A stretch of DNA of 6,544 nucleotides, from positions 1 through 6,544 of the forward strand of contig PAOP01000017.1 in assembly GCA_002708525.1 (NCBI GenBank), read 5' to 3'. Origin of the DNA: Candidatus Pelagibacter sp. (GTDB taxonomy: Bacteria; Pseudomonadota; Alphaproteobacteria; Pelagibacterales; Pelagibacteraceae). Both the position numbers and the translations under genes were made by a program. Positions 1-6,350 of the stretch are shown here, piece by piece (the stretch's first letter is position 1; the number at the start of each line of letters is the position of its first letter). The notes under the pieces are model-generated. The model did no database searches. It saw only the letters and a program-made list of their open reading frames with translations, and had not been told where the DNA came from.

Positions 1-69
1 TTTTTTTCTAGCTCTTCTTTTTTTTGAGCCCATTTTTCGACGGCCTCTGTGCTTTTTTGGGTATCCCAT
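1..69 (-). CDS. Small Lys/Arg-rich protein, 5' part only
   Basis: Reading the minus strand from an ATG at 69-67 gives 23 open codons that run off the left edge of the window. The peptide starts MGYPKKHRGRRKMGSKK and continues with more Arg and Lys; well over half of the residues are basic. A clear AAGGAG Shine-Dalgarno sequence lies just upstream (complement of 73-78), although its 3-nt gap to the ATG is short. The composition is what one expects of a small ribosome- or RNA-associated protein. The RRKMxxKKRR pattern resembles the short AURKAIP1/COX24-type basic domain of tiny bacterial ribosome-associated proteins, but this is a weak resemblance and I do not assign a name. The gene is divergent from metC. 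The C-terminus, and therefore total length, cannot be seen. Confidence 0.6.
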   Translation of the reverse strand, partial: MGYPKKHRGRRKMGSKKRRARKK

Positions 70-93
70 ATTCTCCTTAATTTTACTATTTTG

Positions 94-123
94 TTGACTT
101 ATTTTGTGGATATAGCATTGTAA
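94..123 (+). promoter_or_regulatory. Candidate promoter for the metC-to-HIT operon
   Basis: TTGACT at 94-99 is a five-of-six match to the sigma-70 -35 consensus. The matching -10 is less clear: TTGTAA at 118-123 gives an 18-nt spacer, and TAAATA at 121-126 gives 21 nt. Transcription would begin about 10-20 nt before the metC ATG at 146, so the leader would be very short with no room for a riboswitch. No good Shine-Dalgarno sequence precedes metC. The AT-rich background makes chance matches common, hence low confidence. Confidence 0.35.
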
Positions 124-137
124 ATATAAGTAATCAA
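109..137 (-). promoter_or_regulatory. Candidate divergent promoter for the small basic gene
   Basis: On the minus strand, TTGATT (complement of 132-137) is followed after exactly 17 nt by TATATC (complement of 109-114). This is a reasonable sigma-70 arrangement that would start transcription near position 102 and leave a leader of about 30 nt before the minus-strand ATG. It overlaps the candidate metC promoter on the other strand, so the two units may compete or be regulated together. This is pattern matching only. Confidence 0.3.
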
Positions 138-145
138 ATTTAATT

Positions 146-1321
146 ATGAAAAATTCTATAAAAACTTATTTAAAGCACACAGCTAAAGATTTTCACAATC
201 ATTCAGTAAATCCCCCTGTGGTAAGAGCATCTACTATTATTTTTAAATCAATGAATGATATAAGGAAAACACAAGCGAAGTATAAAAAAGATCCTAGAGG
301 TGGACATTTTGATTATGGTAGACAAGGAACTTCTACTACTCATATTTTACAAAAAATTTTAACAAAATTTGAAGAATCTTATCATGTTTTTTTAACACCA
401 ACTGGTTTTGGATCAGTATTTTTGGCAATTTTTAGCGTTCTAAGACCTGGTGATGAAATAATAATTGCAGACCCTGTTTATAATCCAACAAGAATGTTAA
501 CCCAAGATTATTTAAATGAATTTAAAATAAAAACTGTTTTTTATAACCCACACGATTTGTCCACAATAAGTAAAAATATCTCGAAAAAAACAAAATTAAT
601 TTATGTAGAAAATCCAGGTAGTAATACATTTGAGTTTCAAGACCTATCAAAAATTTTAAAAATAGCAAAAAAACAAAATATATTTACTGCAATCGATAAC
701 ACTTGGGCTACACCTTATTTCTTTAAACCAATAAAGCTAGGCTTTGATATGTCTATTGTTTCAGCAACTAAATATTACTCTGGTCATTCAGATGTAATGG
801 GCGGAAGTTTAGCAATAAGTAAAAGAGTTTTTAAACACGTCGAAAAAGCACAAAAAATTACAGGATTGAGATTAGGCCCAGACGATGCATATTTGATAAC
901 AAGAGGTTTAAGAACTTTAGATGTAAGACTTGAAAAACATCAAGAAAATGCAAAAAAAATTGCAGCATTTTTATCAAAAAATAAAAAAGTCAAACTTTTA
1001 TATCCATATAAGAAAGGTTCATTAAACTACAATTTGTGGAAAAAATATTATTCTGGAGCTTCTGGATTAATGGGTATTAAAATTAAAACTAAGAATAAAA
1101 ATTCTGTTATTAAGTTTGTGAATTCTTTAAAATTATTCGGATACGGTTATAGTTGGGGTGGATTTGAAAGTTTAGCTCTTCACCAAGGAAAATCGGAGAG
1201 AGGGAATCGAAAATTTCTAAATTTAGATAATGATGAAAGATTAGTAAGGCTTCATATTGGTTTAGAAGATCCAAATGATTTAATTCAAGACTTAAAAAAA
1301 TCACTTAAATTTATTAAATGA
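146..1321 (+). CDS. metC: Cystathionine beta-lyase (PLP-dependent)
   Basis: This enzyme cleaves cystathionine to homocysteine, pyruvate and ammonia in methionine synthesis; it is cytosolic, normally a homotetramer, and often also acts on cysteine or other S-conjugates. The 391-residue protein has the full Cys/Met-metabolism PLP fold. Tyr57 and Arg59 in YGRQGTSTT bind cofactor phosphate from the neighbouring subunit, Tyr112 lies in DPVYNPTR, Asp184 in AIDNTWATP contacts the pyridine nitrogen, and Lys209 in SATKYYSGHSDVMGG is the Schiff-base lysine. SWGGFESL at about 336-343 is characteristic of cystathionine beta-lyases rather than gamma-synthases or gamma-lyases, and Arg368 in VRLHIGLED should bind the substrate carboxylate. 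Length is typical. The ATG at 146 is the first start in the frame and leaves the usual short N-terminus. The stop overlaps the next start as ATGA. Close family members can have other beta-lyase roles, but this assignment is strong. Confidence 0.92.
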   Translation: MKNSIKTYLKHTAKDFHNHSVNPPVVRASTIIFKSMNDIRKTQAKYKKDPRGGHFDYGRQGTSTTHILQKILTKFEESYHVFLTPTGFGSVFLAIFSVLRPGDEIIIADPVYNPTRMLTQDYLNEFKIKTVFYNPHDLSTISKNISKKTKLIYVENPGSNTFEFQDLSKILKIAKKQNIFTAIDNTWATPYFFKPIKLGFDMSIVSATKYYSGHSDVMGGSLAISKRVFKHVEKAQKITGLRLGPDDAYLITRGLRTLDVRLEKHQENAKKIAAFLSKNKKVKLLYPYKKGSLNYNLWKKYYSGASGLMGIKIKTKNKNSVIKFVNSLKLFGYGYSWGGFESLALHQGKSERGNRKFLNLDNDERLVRLHIGLEDPNDLIQDLKKSLKFIK

Positions 1322-2541
1322 TAAGAGATACGTTTTTAAAAAACAAAGTAGCTTTAGTTACTTTGATCGCTGCAAGTATTGTTGTAATAATATCATTAGG
1401 TATCAGACAAACATTTGGTTTATTTTACTTTGATTTTGCAACCGATTTAGATATTACAATTTCTCAGTTTGGATTTGCGATGGGGTTGCAATTATTCTTG
1501 TGGGGTTTATTTGGCCCATTCTTTGGAATAATTACAGATAAATATGGAGGAAATGTTGCAATATTTATAGGATTTTTATTTTATCTTGCAGGACTAATTC
1601 TATTTTATACAGGCTTTAATACAGGGTTTTTCTTTACTTTAACAATTGGAATTTTAATTGGAGTTGGTCTTGGCTCTACTGCTATAAGTATTCCAGTTTC
1701 AATTGTAGCCAAACATTATCCAATCTCCACAAGAACAATTGCGACGGGAATAGTTACATCTGCTGGCTCATTTGGATATTTTGTATCACCGTTATTAGTC
1801 GAATATTCTTTGGTAGAAGCAGGATGGCAAAACACTTTATTGTTTTTTATTTTTTTTCTAGGTTTAGGATTATTGGTTGCCCTTTTTATCAATACTCCAA
1901 CTAAACCAGCAGGATCTACTGAGCAAGAAAATAATCAGACAGCCAGAGAAGCTACAATTGAAGCATTTTCTAATAAAAGCTTTATATATTTAACATTAGG
2001 ATTTTTTGTTTGTGGATGGCACATAGCCCTTGTCGCAACCCATATACCAACATATGTAAATGATAGAGGTTTACCAGATTGGTGCGCCGCAGCAATTTTA
2101 GCACTTATAGGCTTATTTAATATGGTTGGAACATTAACTGCTGGTTATTTATCTACTAGATTTAGTAAAAGAAAAATTTTAAGTGCAATTTATTTTCTTA
2201 GAGGTGTATCAATAATTTATTTTATATTTTTACCTCCAAGTATATTTAATGCTATGGTTTTTGGAATTACATTTGGCTTTTTGTGGCTTGCAACCGTTCC
2301 ACCAACTAACGGTTTAGTAGCACATATTTTTGGAACAAAATATATTGGTTTACTTTATGGTTTTGTTTTTTTAAGTCACCAAGTCGGTTCTTTTCTTGGA
2401 GCTTATCTTGGTGGTGTTTTTTATGATTTGTATGGTTCGTTTGATTATGCATGGTACGCATCTATCGCATTGTCTATTTTTGCTGGTATAATACATTTAC
2501 CAATAAAAGAGAAAGCGATAGAGAGATCCCAACTTGCATAA
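1318..2541 (+). CDS. Major facilitator superfamily transporter, monocarboxylate-type
   Basis: This is a 407-residue integral membrane protein with twelve predicted helices, at roughly 11-30, 50-72, 80-99, 104-130, 138-162, 171-192, 221-243, 256-279, 288-306, 310-332, 341-367 and 376-395. A hydrophilic cytoplasmic loop (about 194-218) separates the two six-helix halves. The loop between helices 2 and 3 carries a recognisable MFS motif A, GIITDKYGGNVAIFIG, and an equivalent stretch, GYLSTRFSKRK, follows helix 8. The N-terminal SLGIRQTFGLFYFDF resembles bacterial members of the monocarboxylate/oxalate-formate branch, so an organic anion is a reasonable guess, but the substrate cannot be read from sequence. 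It starts by ATGA overlap inside the metC stop, with no Shine-Dalgarno sequence, implying coupled translation. It is visibly less lysine-rich than the pab genes behind it, as expected for a membrane protein. Import of a sulfur compound or export of a pathway product are both possible. Confidence 0.88.
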   Translation: MIRDTFLKNKVALVTLIAASIVVIISLGIRQTFGLFYFDFATDLDITISQFGFAMGLQLFLWGLFGPFFGIITDKYGGNVAIFIGFLFYLAGLILFYTGFNTGFFFTLTIGILIGVGLGSTAISIPVSIVAKHYPISTRTIATGIVTSAGSFGYFVSPLLVEYSLVEAGWQNTLLFFIFFLGLGLLVALFINTPTKPAGSTEQENNQTAREATIEAFSNKSFIYLTLGFFVCGWHIALVATHIPTYVNDRGLPDWCAAAILALIGLFNMVGTLTAGYLSTRFSKRKILSAIYFLRGVSIIYFIFLPPSIFNAMVFGITFGFLWLATVPPTNGLVAHIFGTKYIGLLYGFVFLSHQVGSFLGAYLGGVFYDLYGSFDYAWYASIALSIFAGIIHLPIKEKAIERSQLA

Positions 2542-3733
2542 ATTTATTCACAATCCTTATTTAGAATATTTATACCAATCTAATAAACCATTAATAATAT
2601 ACAAAACTAAGGATGGTTACAATATATACACAGATTTTTCTCAAAAAAAAATTCTCACAAAAAAAAATATTAATAACTTTTTAAATTTTTTTAATAAATC
2701 AAAAATGAAAAAAGAAACTGATATCTATATAGGATTTTTTGGATATGAAATTCTTTGCAATTTACTTGGAATAGATCTTAAAAGTAATAAAAACCTAGGA
2801 TTCTATAAGGCAATTTTTTATAAACCAGAAACAATAATTAAGATAAGGAAGAATATAACAATTAAATCCAATATTAAAAAACACAGATTTATTAACAGTT
2901 TCACCCCCACTAAAATATTATCTCCATTTAAATTAAATATTAACTTTAAAAAATATGAGAAAATTTTTAAATTATTTTCTAAAAAGATTAGATCAGGAGA
3001 AACATATCAAATTAAAATATGTACAAAATACAAAAATAAATCAAAAATTAATCCAATAAATTTCTTTTGGAGATTAATGAAAGCAAATTCCTCTCCAGAA
3101 TCATTTATGATTAGAGACAAAGATTATTCTATTGTTAGTTGTTCTCCAGAAACATTAATTGAGAAAAAAAGAGATAATATTATTACCAAACCTATTGCAG
3201 GGACATTAAAAAAAAGAAAAAACACATCAAAAGCCCTAGCTTTACGATTTTTTAAAAATAATATTAAAGAAACAAAAGAACACAATATGATAGTTGATAT
3301 GGAAAGAAATGATCTTTCTAGAATAAGTAAACCAGGGTCGGTAAAGATAATTAAAGAAAAATATGTTGAAGAATACAAACATCTTTATCACTATGTGACC
3401 TCTATTGGAGGTAAATTAAAAAAAGGTGGATCAGTAAAAGATATAATTAAAGCAATGATGCCAGGTGGGTCTGTAATAGGATGTCCAAAACTTAGAACAA
3501 TAGAATTACTTAATCAACAAGAAAAAGAAGGAAGAAATATATTTACTGGAAGCTTTGGATTTATAAAATTCAATAGAGATATGAGATTTAATATAATAAT
3601 TCGATCAATTTTAAATTTTAAAAATATTTCTGAAATATCTGCAGCATCAGGGGTTGTGCTAGATAGTGCAGCAAAAAAGGAATTTAATGAAAATTTTATA
3701 AAAGCAAAATCACTTCTGGAGCTATTTAAATGA
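2534..3733 (+). CDS. pabB: Aminodeoxychorismate synthase component I
   Basis: With PabA-derived ammonia, this enzyme converts chorismate to 4-amino-4-deoxychorismate, the first step to p-aminobenzoate and folate. The 399-residue protein has an anthranilate-synthase-type N-terminal region (YIGFFGYE near 65-72) and a complete chorismate-binding domain from about 135: SGETYQIKIC (154-163), CSPETLIE (203-210), PIAGT (220-224), EHNMIVDMERNDLSR (249-263), PGGSVIGCPK (310-319) and ASGVVLDS (371-378). PGGS and DMERND fit PabB better than TrpE, whose usual signature is PAGT. However, Ala222 stands where E. coli PabB has its reactive Lys274. The neighbouring pabA and pabC-like genes favour PabB; anthranilate synthase is the alternative. 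The start is TTG at 2534, overlapping the transporter by 8 nt, with GAGAG about 9 nt upstream. The first in-frame ATG (codon 58) would remove part of the N-terminal domain, so TTG is preferred. Confidence 0.83.
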   Translation: MHKFIHNPYLEYLYQSNKPLIIYKTKDGYNIYTDFSQKKILTKKNINNFLNFFNKSKMKKETDIYIGFFGYEILCNLLGIDLKSNKNLGFYKAIFYKPETIIKIRKNITIKSNIKKHRFINSFTPTKILSPFKLNINFKKYEKIFKLFSKKIRSGETYQIKICTKYKNKSKINPINFFWRLMKANSSPESFMIRDKDYSIVSCSPETLIEKKRDNIITKPIAGTLKKRKNTSKALALRFFKNNIKETKEHNMIVDMERNDLSRISKPGSVKIIKEKYVEEYKHLYHYVTSIGGKLKKGGSVKDIIKAMMPGGSVIGCPKLRTIELLNQQEKEGRNIFTGSFGFIKFNRDMRFNIIIRSILNFKNISEISAASGVVLDSAAKKEFNENFIKAKSLLELFK

Positions 3734-4296
3734 TTTATATAATCGACCACCAGGATTCTTTTACATGGAATGTGGTACATCAATTTTCAGAATTTGATAA
3801 TGTTCATTGCACTAACTATTTTGATATAGATAAAAAAATTTTAGAAACAGCAAATACCATAGTATTTTCACCGGGGCCTGGTGCACCTAAAGATTATTCG
3901 ATTACATCAAAAATTTACAGAAAATACAAAGGTATAAAAAAAATAATTGGAATATGTTTAGGCTTTCAACAAATTTTATATTGTGAAAAAGGAAAAATTA
4001 CCAAACAAAAGAATATCTACCATGGTTTTCAATCAAAAATCAAAGTTGTAAGTAAAAATTCAATTTTTAAAAAAAACCGTAATTTTAAGGTTGGTAGATA
4101 TCATTCACTTAAGCTAAAAGAACCTTTTTTTGCCAAAAACTTCGATATAACTATGAGGTGTGAAAAAACAGGTGTAGCAATGGCTTTTGAAAATCGTGAA
4201 GATGATGTATACGGATTTCAATTTCATCCAGAATCTTTTTTAACAGCAAATGGTAAAATACTTATTAAAAAAATCTTATCAGCAAAAAAATCTTGA
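3730..4296 (+). CDS. pabA: Aminodeoxychorismate synthase glutaminase component II
   Basis: This is a class I glutamine amidotransferase of 188 residues, the normal PabA/TrpG length. It releases ammonia from glutamine and channels it to PabB. Visible motifs are IIDHQDSFTWN at the N-terminus, FSPGPGAPKD (46-55) forming the oxyanion-hole loop, GICLGFQQI (74-82) with nucleophile Cys76, GRYHSL (122-127), and FQFHPESFLT (163-172) carrying His167 and Glu169, which complete the catalytic triad. The position after CLG is Phe instead of the common His, a mild variation. The start codon overlaps the pabB stop as ATGA, typical of coupled synthesis of two complex subunits in equal amounts. In many bacteria one such glutaminase serves both anthranilate and aminodeoxychorismate synthases, so it could also work with TrpE. 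The gene's last 47 nt are shared with the next gene. Confidence 0.88.
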   Translation: MIYIIDHQDSFTWNVVHQFSEFDNVHCTNYFDIDKKILETANTIVFSPGPGAPKDYSITSKIYRKYKGIKKIIGICLGFQQILYCEKGKITKQKNIYHGFQSKIKVVSKNSIFKKNRNFKVGRYHSLKLKEPFFAKNFDITMRCEKTGVAMAFENREDDVYGFQFHPESFLTANGKILIKKILSAKKS

Positions 4297-5020
4297 AGAA
4301 ATTCCCTTCAAAGATCTTTGGAATGATAGAGGAATTTTTACTACAATGTGGATTAAAGATAGTCCTCATAAAATTATATTTTATAAGTCGCATATTAGAA
4401 ACTTATTATCTTCATTAAAAAAATATAATATCTATAAAAAAGATTTAAAAAAAAAAATTGAAAAAATCATTAGAAGTAATATAGATAGAAAATTTAAATA
4501 TAATCATTTATTAAGAATAGCATTAAATAAATCTACTATCTCTATATCTCTCAGAGACAAACTAAAAATTTCTAAAAAACTTAATTTAAAATTAGTAAAT
4601 TATAAAAGAATTGATCCTGAGCATAAAAATTTAAAATATAAATTTATTTTAAACAAAATGTCCAATTTAGATCCAAAGAAAGAAGATATCTGTTTATGTG
4701 TTAATGATAATATTTTAGAAACAGGTACATCAAATATTCTTTTTGTATCTAAAAGTAAAATATATTCACCTTTAAATAAATATTATAGAGGCAATAATTT
4801 AAAATTTTTTGAAAAAAAATTTAAAATAATCAAAAAAAATATAAAAATTTCAGATCTTAAATTTTATGATGAGATAATAATTATTGGATCAGGCAAAGGT
4901 GTTTCATCAGTTTATAAAATAACCAATTATCCTTGGAAGAGAAAAAATATATCTATTTATAAAAAAATGTTGAGAGTATTTAATTTAGAGATTTCGAATA
5001 AAAAATATATTTACATATAA
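4250..5020 (+). CDS. pabC: Aminodeoxychorismate lyase-like class IV PLP enzyme
   Basis: The expected reaction is elimination of pyruvate from 4-amino-4-deoxychorismate to give p-aminobenzoate. The 256-residue protein is divergent but shows the fold-type IV landmarks in order: NDRGIFTTMWI (25-35, matching the family's DRG..GVFETM region), SHIRNLL (47-53), LRIAL (88-92), Lys129 in NLKYKF as the likely PLP lysine, ILETGTSNILF (155-165) with the conserved Glu and the SN pair, YYRGNN (178-183) and GSGKGVSSVYKI (213-224). About 50 of 256 residues are lysine, extreme even for this window. ATG at 4250 is the only ATG before the essential NDRG motif; a stop lies three codons upstream, and no GTG or TTG intervenes, so the 47-nt overlap with pabA seems real unless a frameshift joins the two. 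Branched-chain or D-amino-acid aminotransferases share this fold, but the pabBA context favours the lyase. Confidence 0.75.
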   Translation: MVKYLLKKSYQQKNLEEIPFKDLWNDRGIFTTMWIKDSPHKIIFYKSHIRNLLSSLKKYNIYKKDLKKKIEKIIRSNIDRKFKYNHLLRIALNKSTISISLRDKLKISKKLNLKLVNYKRIDPEHKNLKYKFILNKMSNLDPKKEDICLCVNDNILETGTSNILFVSKSKIYSPLNKYYRGNNLKFFEKKFKIIKKNIKISDLKFYDEIIIIGSGKGVSSVYKITNYPWKRKNISIYKKMLRVFNLEISNKKYIYI

Positions 5021-5021
5021 A

Positions 5022-5423
5022 ATGATTAATCCTAATAAGCCTTGTATATTTTGTAAAATTCCAAAAAAATACATTATTTTTGAAAATGATTTAGCGCACG
5101 CTTCATTTGATAGTTATCCCGTATCAAAGTATCATTCTTTAATAATAACCAAAAGACATATCAAAAGTTATTTTGATTTAACCGAAAAGGAAATTTTAGC
5201 ATGCAATGAATTAATATTAAAAATGAAAAAAAAAATTATGAAAAAAGATAAATTAGTAAAAGGATTCAATTTAGGAACGAATTCAGGTAAAATTTCAGGT
5301 CAATCTATTAACCATTGCCATATTCATTTGATTCCACGTAGAAAAAACGATGTCAAAAAACCTCAAGGTGGAGTAAGGTCAGTAATACCCTCAAAACAGC
5401 ATTATATCAGGAAAAATAAATAA
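5022..5423 (+). CDS. HIT-family nucleotide hydrolase
   Basis: This is a 133-residue histidine-triad protein, a family of small dimeric cytosolic enzymes that hydrolyse nucleoside phosphoramidates, dinucleoside polyphosphates or adenylylated compounds. The triad is explicit: NHCHIHLIPRR at 97-107, with His98, His100 and His102; the middle histidine is the expected nucleophile. The N-terminal CIFCKI (8-13) is the CxxC seen in many bacterial HIT proteins, and YHSLIITKRHI (37-47) and GGVRSVIPSKQHY (116-128) are typical family segments. Only 1 nt separates it from the pabC-like stop and there is no Shine-Dalgarno sequence, so it is probably translated by reinitiation and is the last gene of the operon. 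The exact substrate is unknown. A link to the adenylylated APS chemistry of the next unit is conceivable, but nothing in the sequence shows it. Confidence 0.88.
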   Translation: MINPNKPCIFCKIPKKYIIFENDLAHASFDSYPVSKYHSLIITKRHIKSYFDLTEKEILACNELILKMKKKIMKKDKLVKGFNLGTNSGKISGQSINHCHIHLIPRRKNDVKKPQGGVRSVIPSKQHYIRKNK

Positions 5424-5524
5424 AACTTACGATTAAATAAAGTAATTTTATCATCTTTATCGCATTGATCTATGTATAATACTATACTAGTAGTTTGAAA
5501 ATTTATTAGCGGAAATAAAAATTA
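5424..5524 (+). promoter_or_regulatory. Intergenic spacer with candidate aprM promoter
   Basis: This 101-nt spacer is the only sizeable gap between complete genes. It holds TATAAT at 5475-5480 and a second -10-like TATACT at 5483-5488. No well-spaced -35 is evident: TTGATC at 5465-5470 is too close to either. Transcription from the first element would leave a leader of about 38 nt. GGAAA at 5511-5515 is a weak ribosome-binding site 9 nt before the aprM ATG. The only hairpin noticed is a short AT-only one (ATAAA/TTTAT near 5437-5451), which is not a convincing terminator, so read-through from the upstream operon cannot be excluded. Confidence 0.45.
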
Positions 5525-6319
5525 ATGATTACCACAAATCCATATTCAATTTTAGCAGAGTCAGTACCTTCTATTGCCTTGCAAATATTTGTTATAGTTA
5601 TGATTATATTTGTCGTAGCTGGGACACTTTTAGACATATTGCATAAAAAAAATGTCAAATATTTTTTCAATAATGCAAAAAAAGCAAAAAAAAATGCTCA
5701 AAGAGAATTGGGTTCAGGTGAAAGAGCTGCAATTATTGCTAAAACAATTGTACATGATATTGGAACTACTGCAGAACTTGGCATGGGAAAAAGAAGAGCT
5801 GCTCACGTACTAGGCATGTATGGAACTATACTTTTTTGGATTGGTTCAGCAGTTATGATTTTTTTCTACAGCTCAGCTGGAGTAGAAACACCAACAGTAT
5901 GGCCAATAATTTGGCATGTCGGTGCAATCATGACTTGTCTAGGAGGTTTTTGGTTCTGGTTATTTCTAAGAGTTGATGTTTCCTCTGAGGCAAACTCTGT
6001 TTTCAGAATTATAAGTGCAGATTTATTTGTGTTAGCATTGCTAGCATCTTCTACATTTGGATTAATCTGGTCGTTTTTACAAACAGCTGGCATTTCAGGA
6101 TGGGATACATTATTTTTAATTTTATTTGCTGTTTCAAATATAGTTTTATTTGGAGGCGTTTATTGGTCTAAGTTTGCACATATGTTTTATAAACCTGGTG
6201 CAGCAATACAAAAAAATCTTGCAGAAGCTGATGGATCAAGAGATAACTTACCACCTCCAGCAGATGAACCTGAGCAATTTGGACTTGGTATAAAAAGAGA
6301 AGCGCCAAAACACTATTAA
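5525..6319 (+). CDS. aprM: APS reductase membrane anchor AprM
   Basis: AprM is thought to connect the cytoplasmic AprBA adenylylsulfate reductase to the respiratory quinone pool in sulfur-oxidising bacteria that lack QmoABC. This 264-residue protein has five predicted transmembrane helices, near 17-38, 95-117, 125-150, 163-185 and 194-215. A long basic loop (about 40-92) lies between the first two and a Pro/acidic soluble tail covers roughly 222-264. Histidines at 94 (RRAAHVLGMYG), 131 (IIWHVGAI) and 219 (WSKFAHMFYKP) sit at or near membrane edges; the last motif resembles NarI/HdrE-type b-haem subunits, so haem binding is plausible but not proven. The assignment rests largely on its place directly before aprB, 31 nt downstream, plus topology. 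Its modest lysine content contrasts with the pab genes. ATG 5525 is the first in-frame ATG and leaves a short N-terminus before helix 1. Confidence 0.85.
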   Translation: MITTNPYSILAESVPSIALQIFVIVMIIFVVAGTLLDILHKKNVKYFFNNAKKAKKNAQRELGSGERAAIIAKTIVHDIGTTAELGMGKRRAAHVLGMYGTILFWIGSAVMIFFYSSAGVETPTVWPIIWHVGAIMTCLGGFWFWLFLRVDVSSEANSVFRIISADLFVLALLASSTFGLIWSFLQTAGISGWDTLFLILFAVSNIVLFGGVYWSKFAHMFYKPGAAIQKNLAEADGSRDNLPPPADEPEQFGLGIKREAPKHY

Positions 6320-6332
6320 TATGATAAAAAAA

Positions 6333-6339
6333 GAGAGGA
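6333..6339 (+). promoter_or_regulatory. Ribosome-binding site of aprB
   Basis: GAGAGGA at 6333-6339 is the strongest + strand Shine-Dalgarno sequence in the window. It lies 11 nt before the aprB ATG at 6351, slightly long but acceptable. Nearly every upstream gene lacks such a site, which suggests AprB is made at a high, independently initiated level relative to AprM. Confidence 0.6.
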
Positions 6340-6350
6340 AAAATTAAATA

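Noticed and set aside
70..145. Possible SAM-type riboswitch in front of metC
   Set aside because: SAM riboswitches occur before methionine genes in marine alphaproteobacteria, so I looked for paired stems and a pseudoknot. The 76-nt divergent region is taken up by promoter-like elements and shows no convincing stem.
1110..1304. Minus-strand open frame of 64 codons inside metC
   Set aside because: It lies wholly opposite a well-supported gene, has no recognisable motif and no upstream ribosome-binding site; it is a by-product of metC codon use.
3124..3378. Minus-strand open frame of 84 codons inside pabB
   Set aside because: It is antisense to the conserved chorismate-binding domain. Its hydrophobic Phe/Leu-rich translation is simply the complement of lysine-rich AAA/GAA codons.
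3514..3783. Minus-strand open frame of 89 codons across the pabB/pabA junction
   Set aside because: It is antisense to conserved motifs of both genes and resembles no family; AT-rich DNA produces such frames often.
5424..5475. Intrinsic terminator after the HIT gene
   Set aside because: Only a five-pair AT-only hairpin (ATAAA/TTTAT) is visible, with no GC stem and no following T run.
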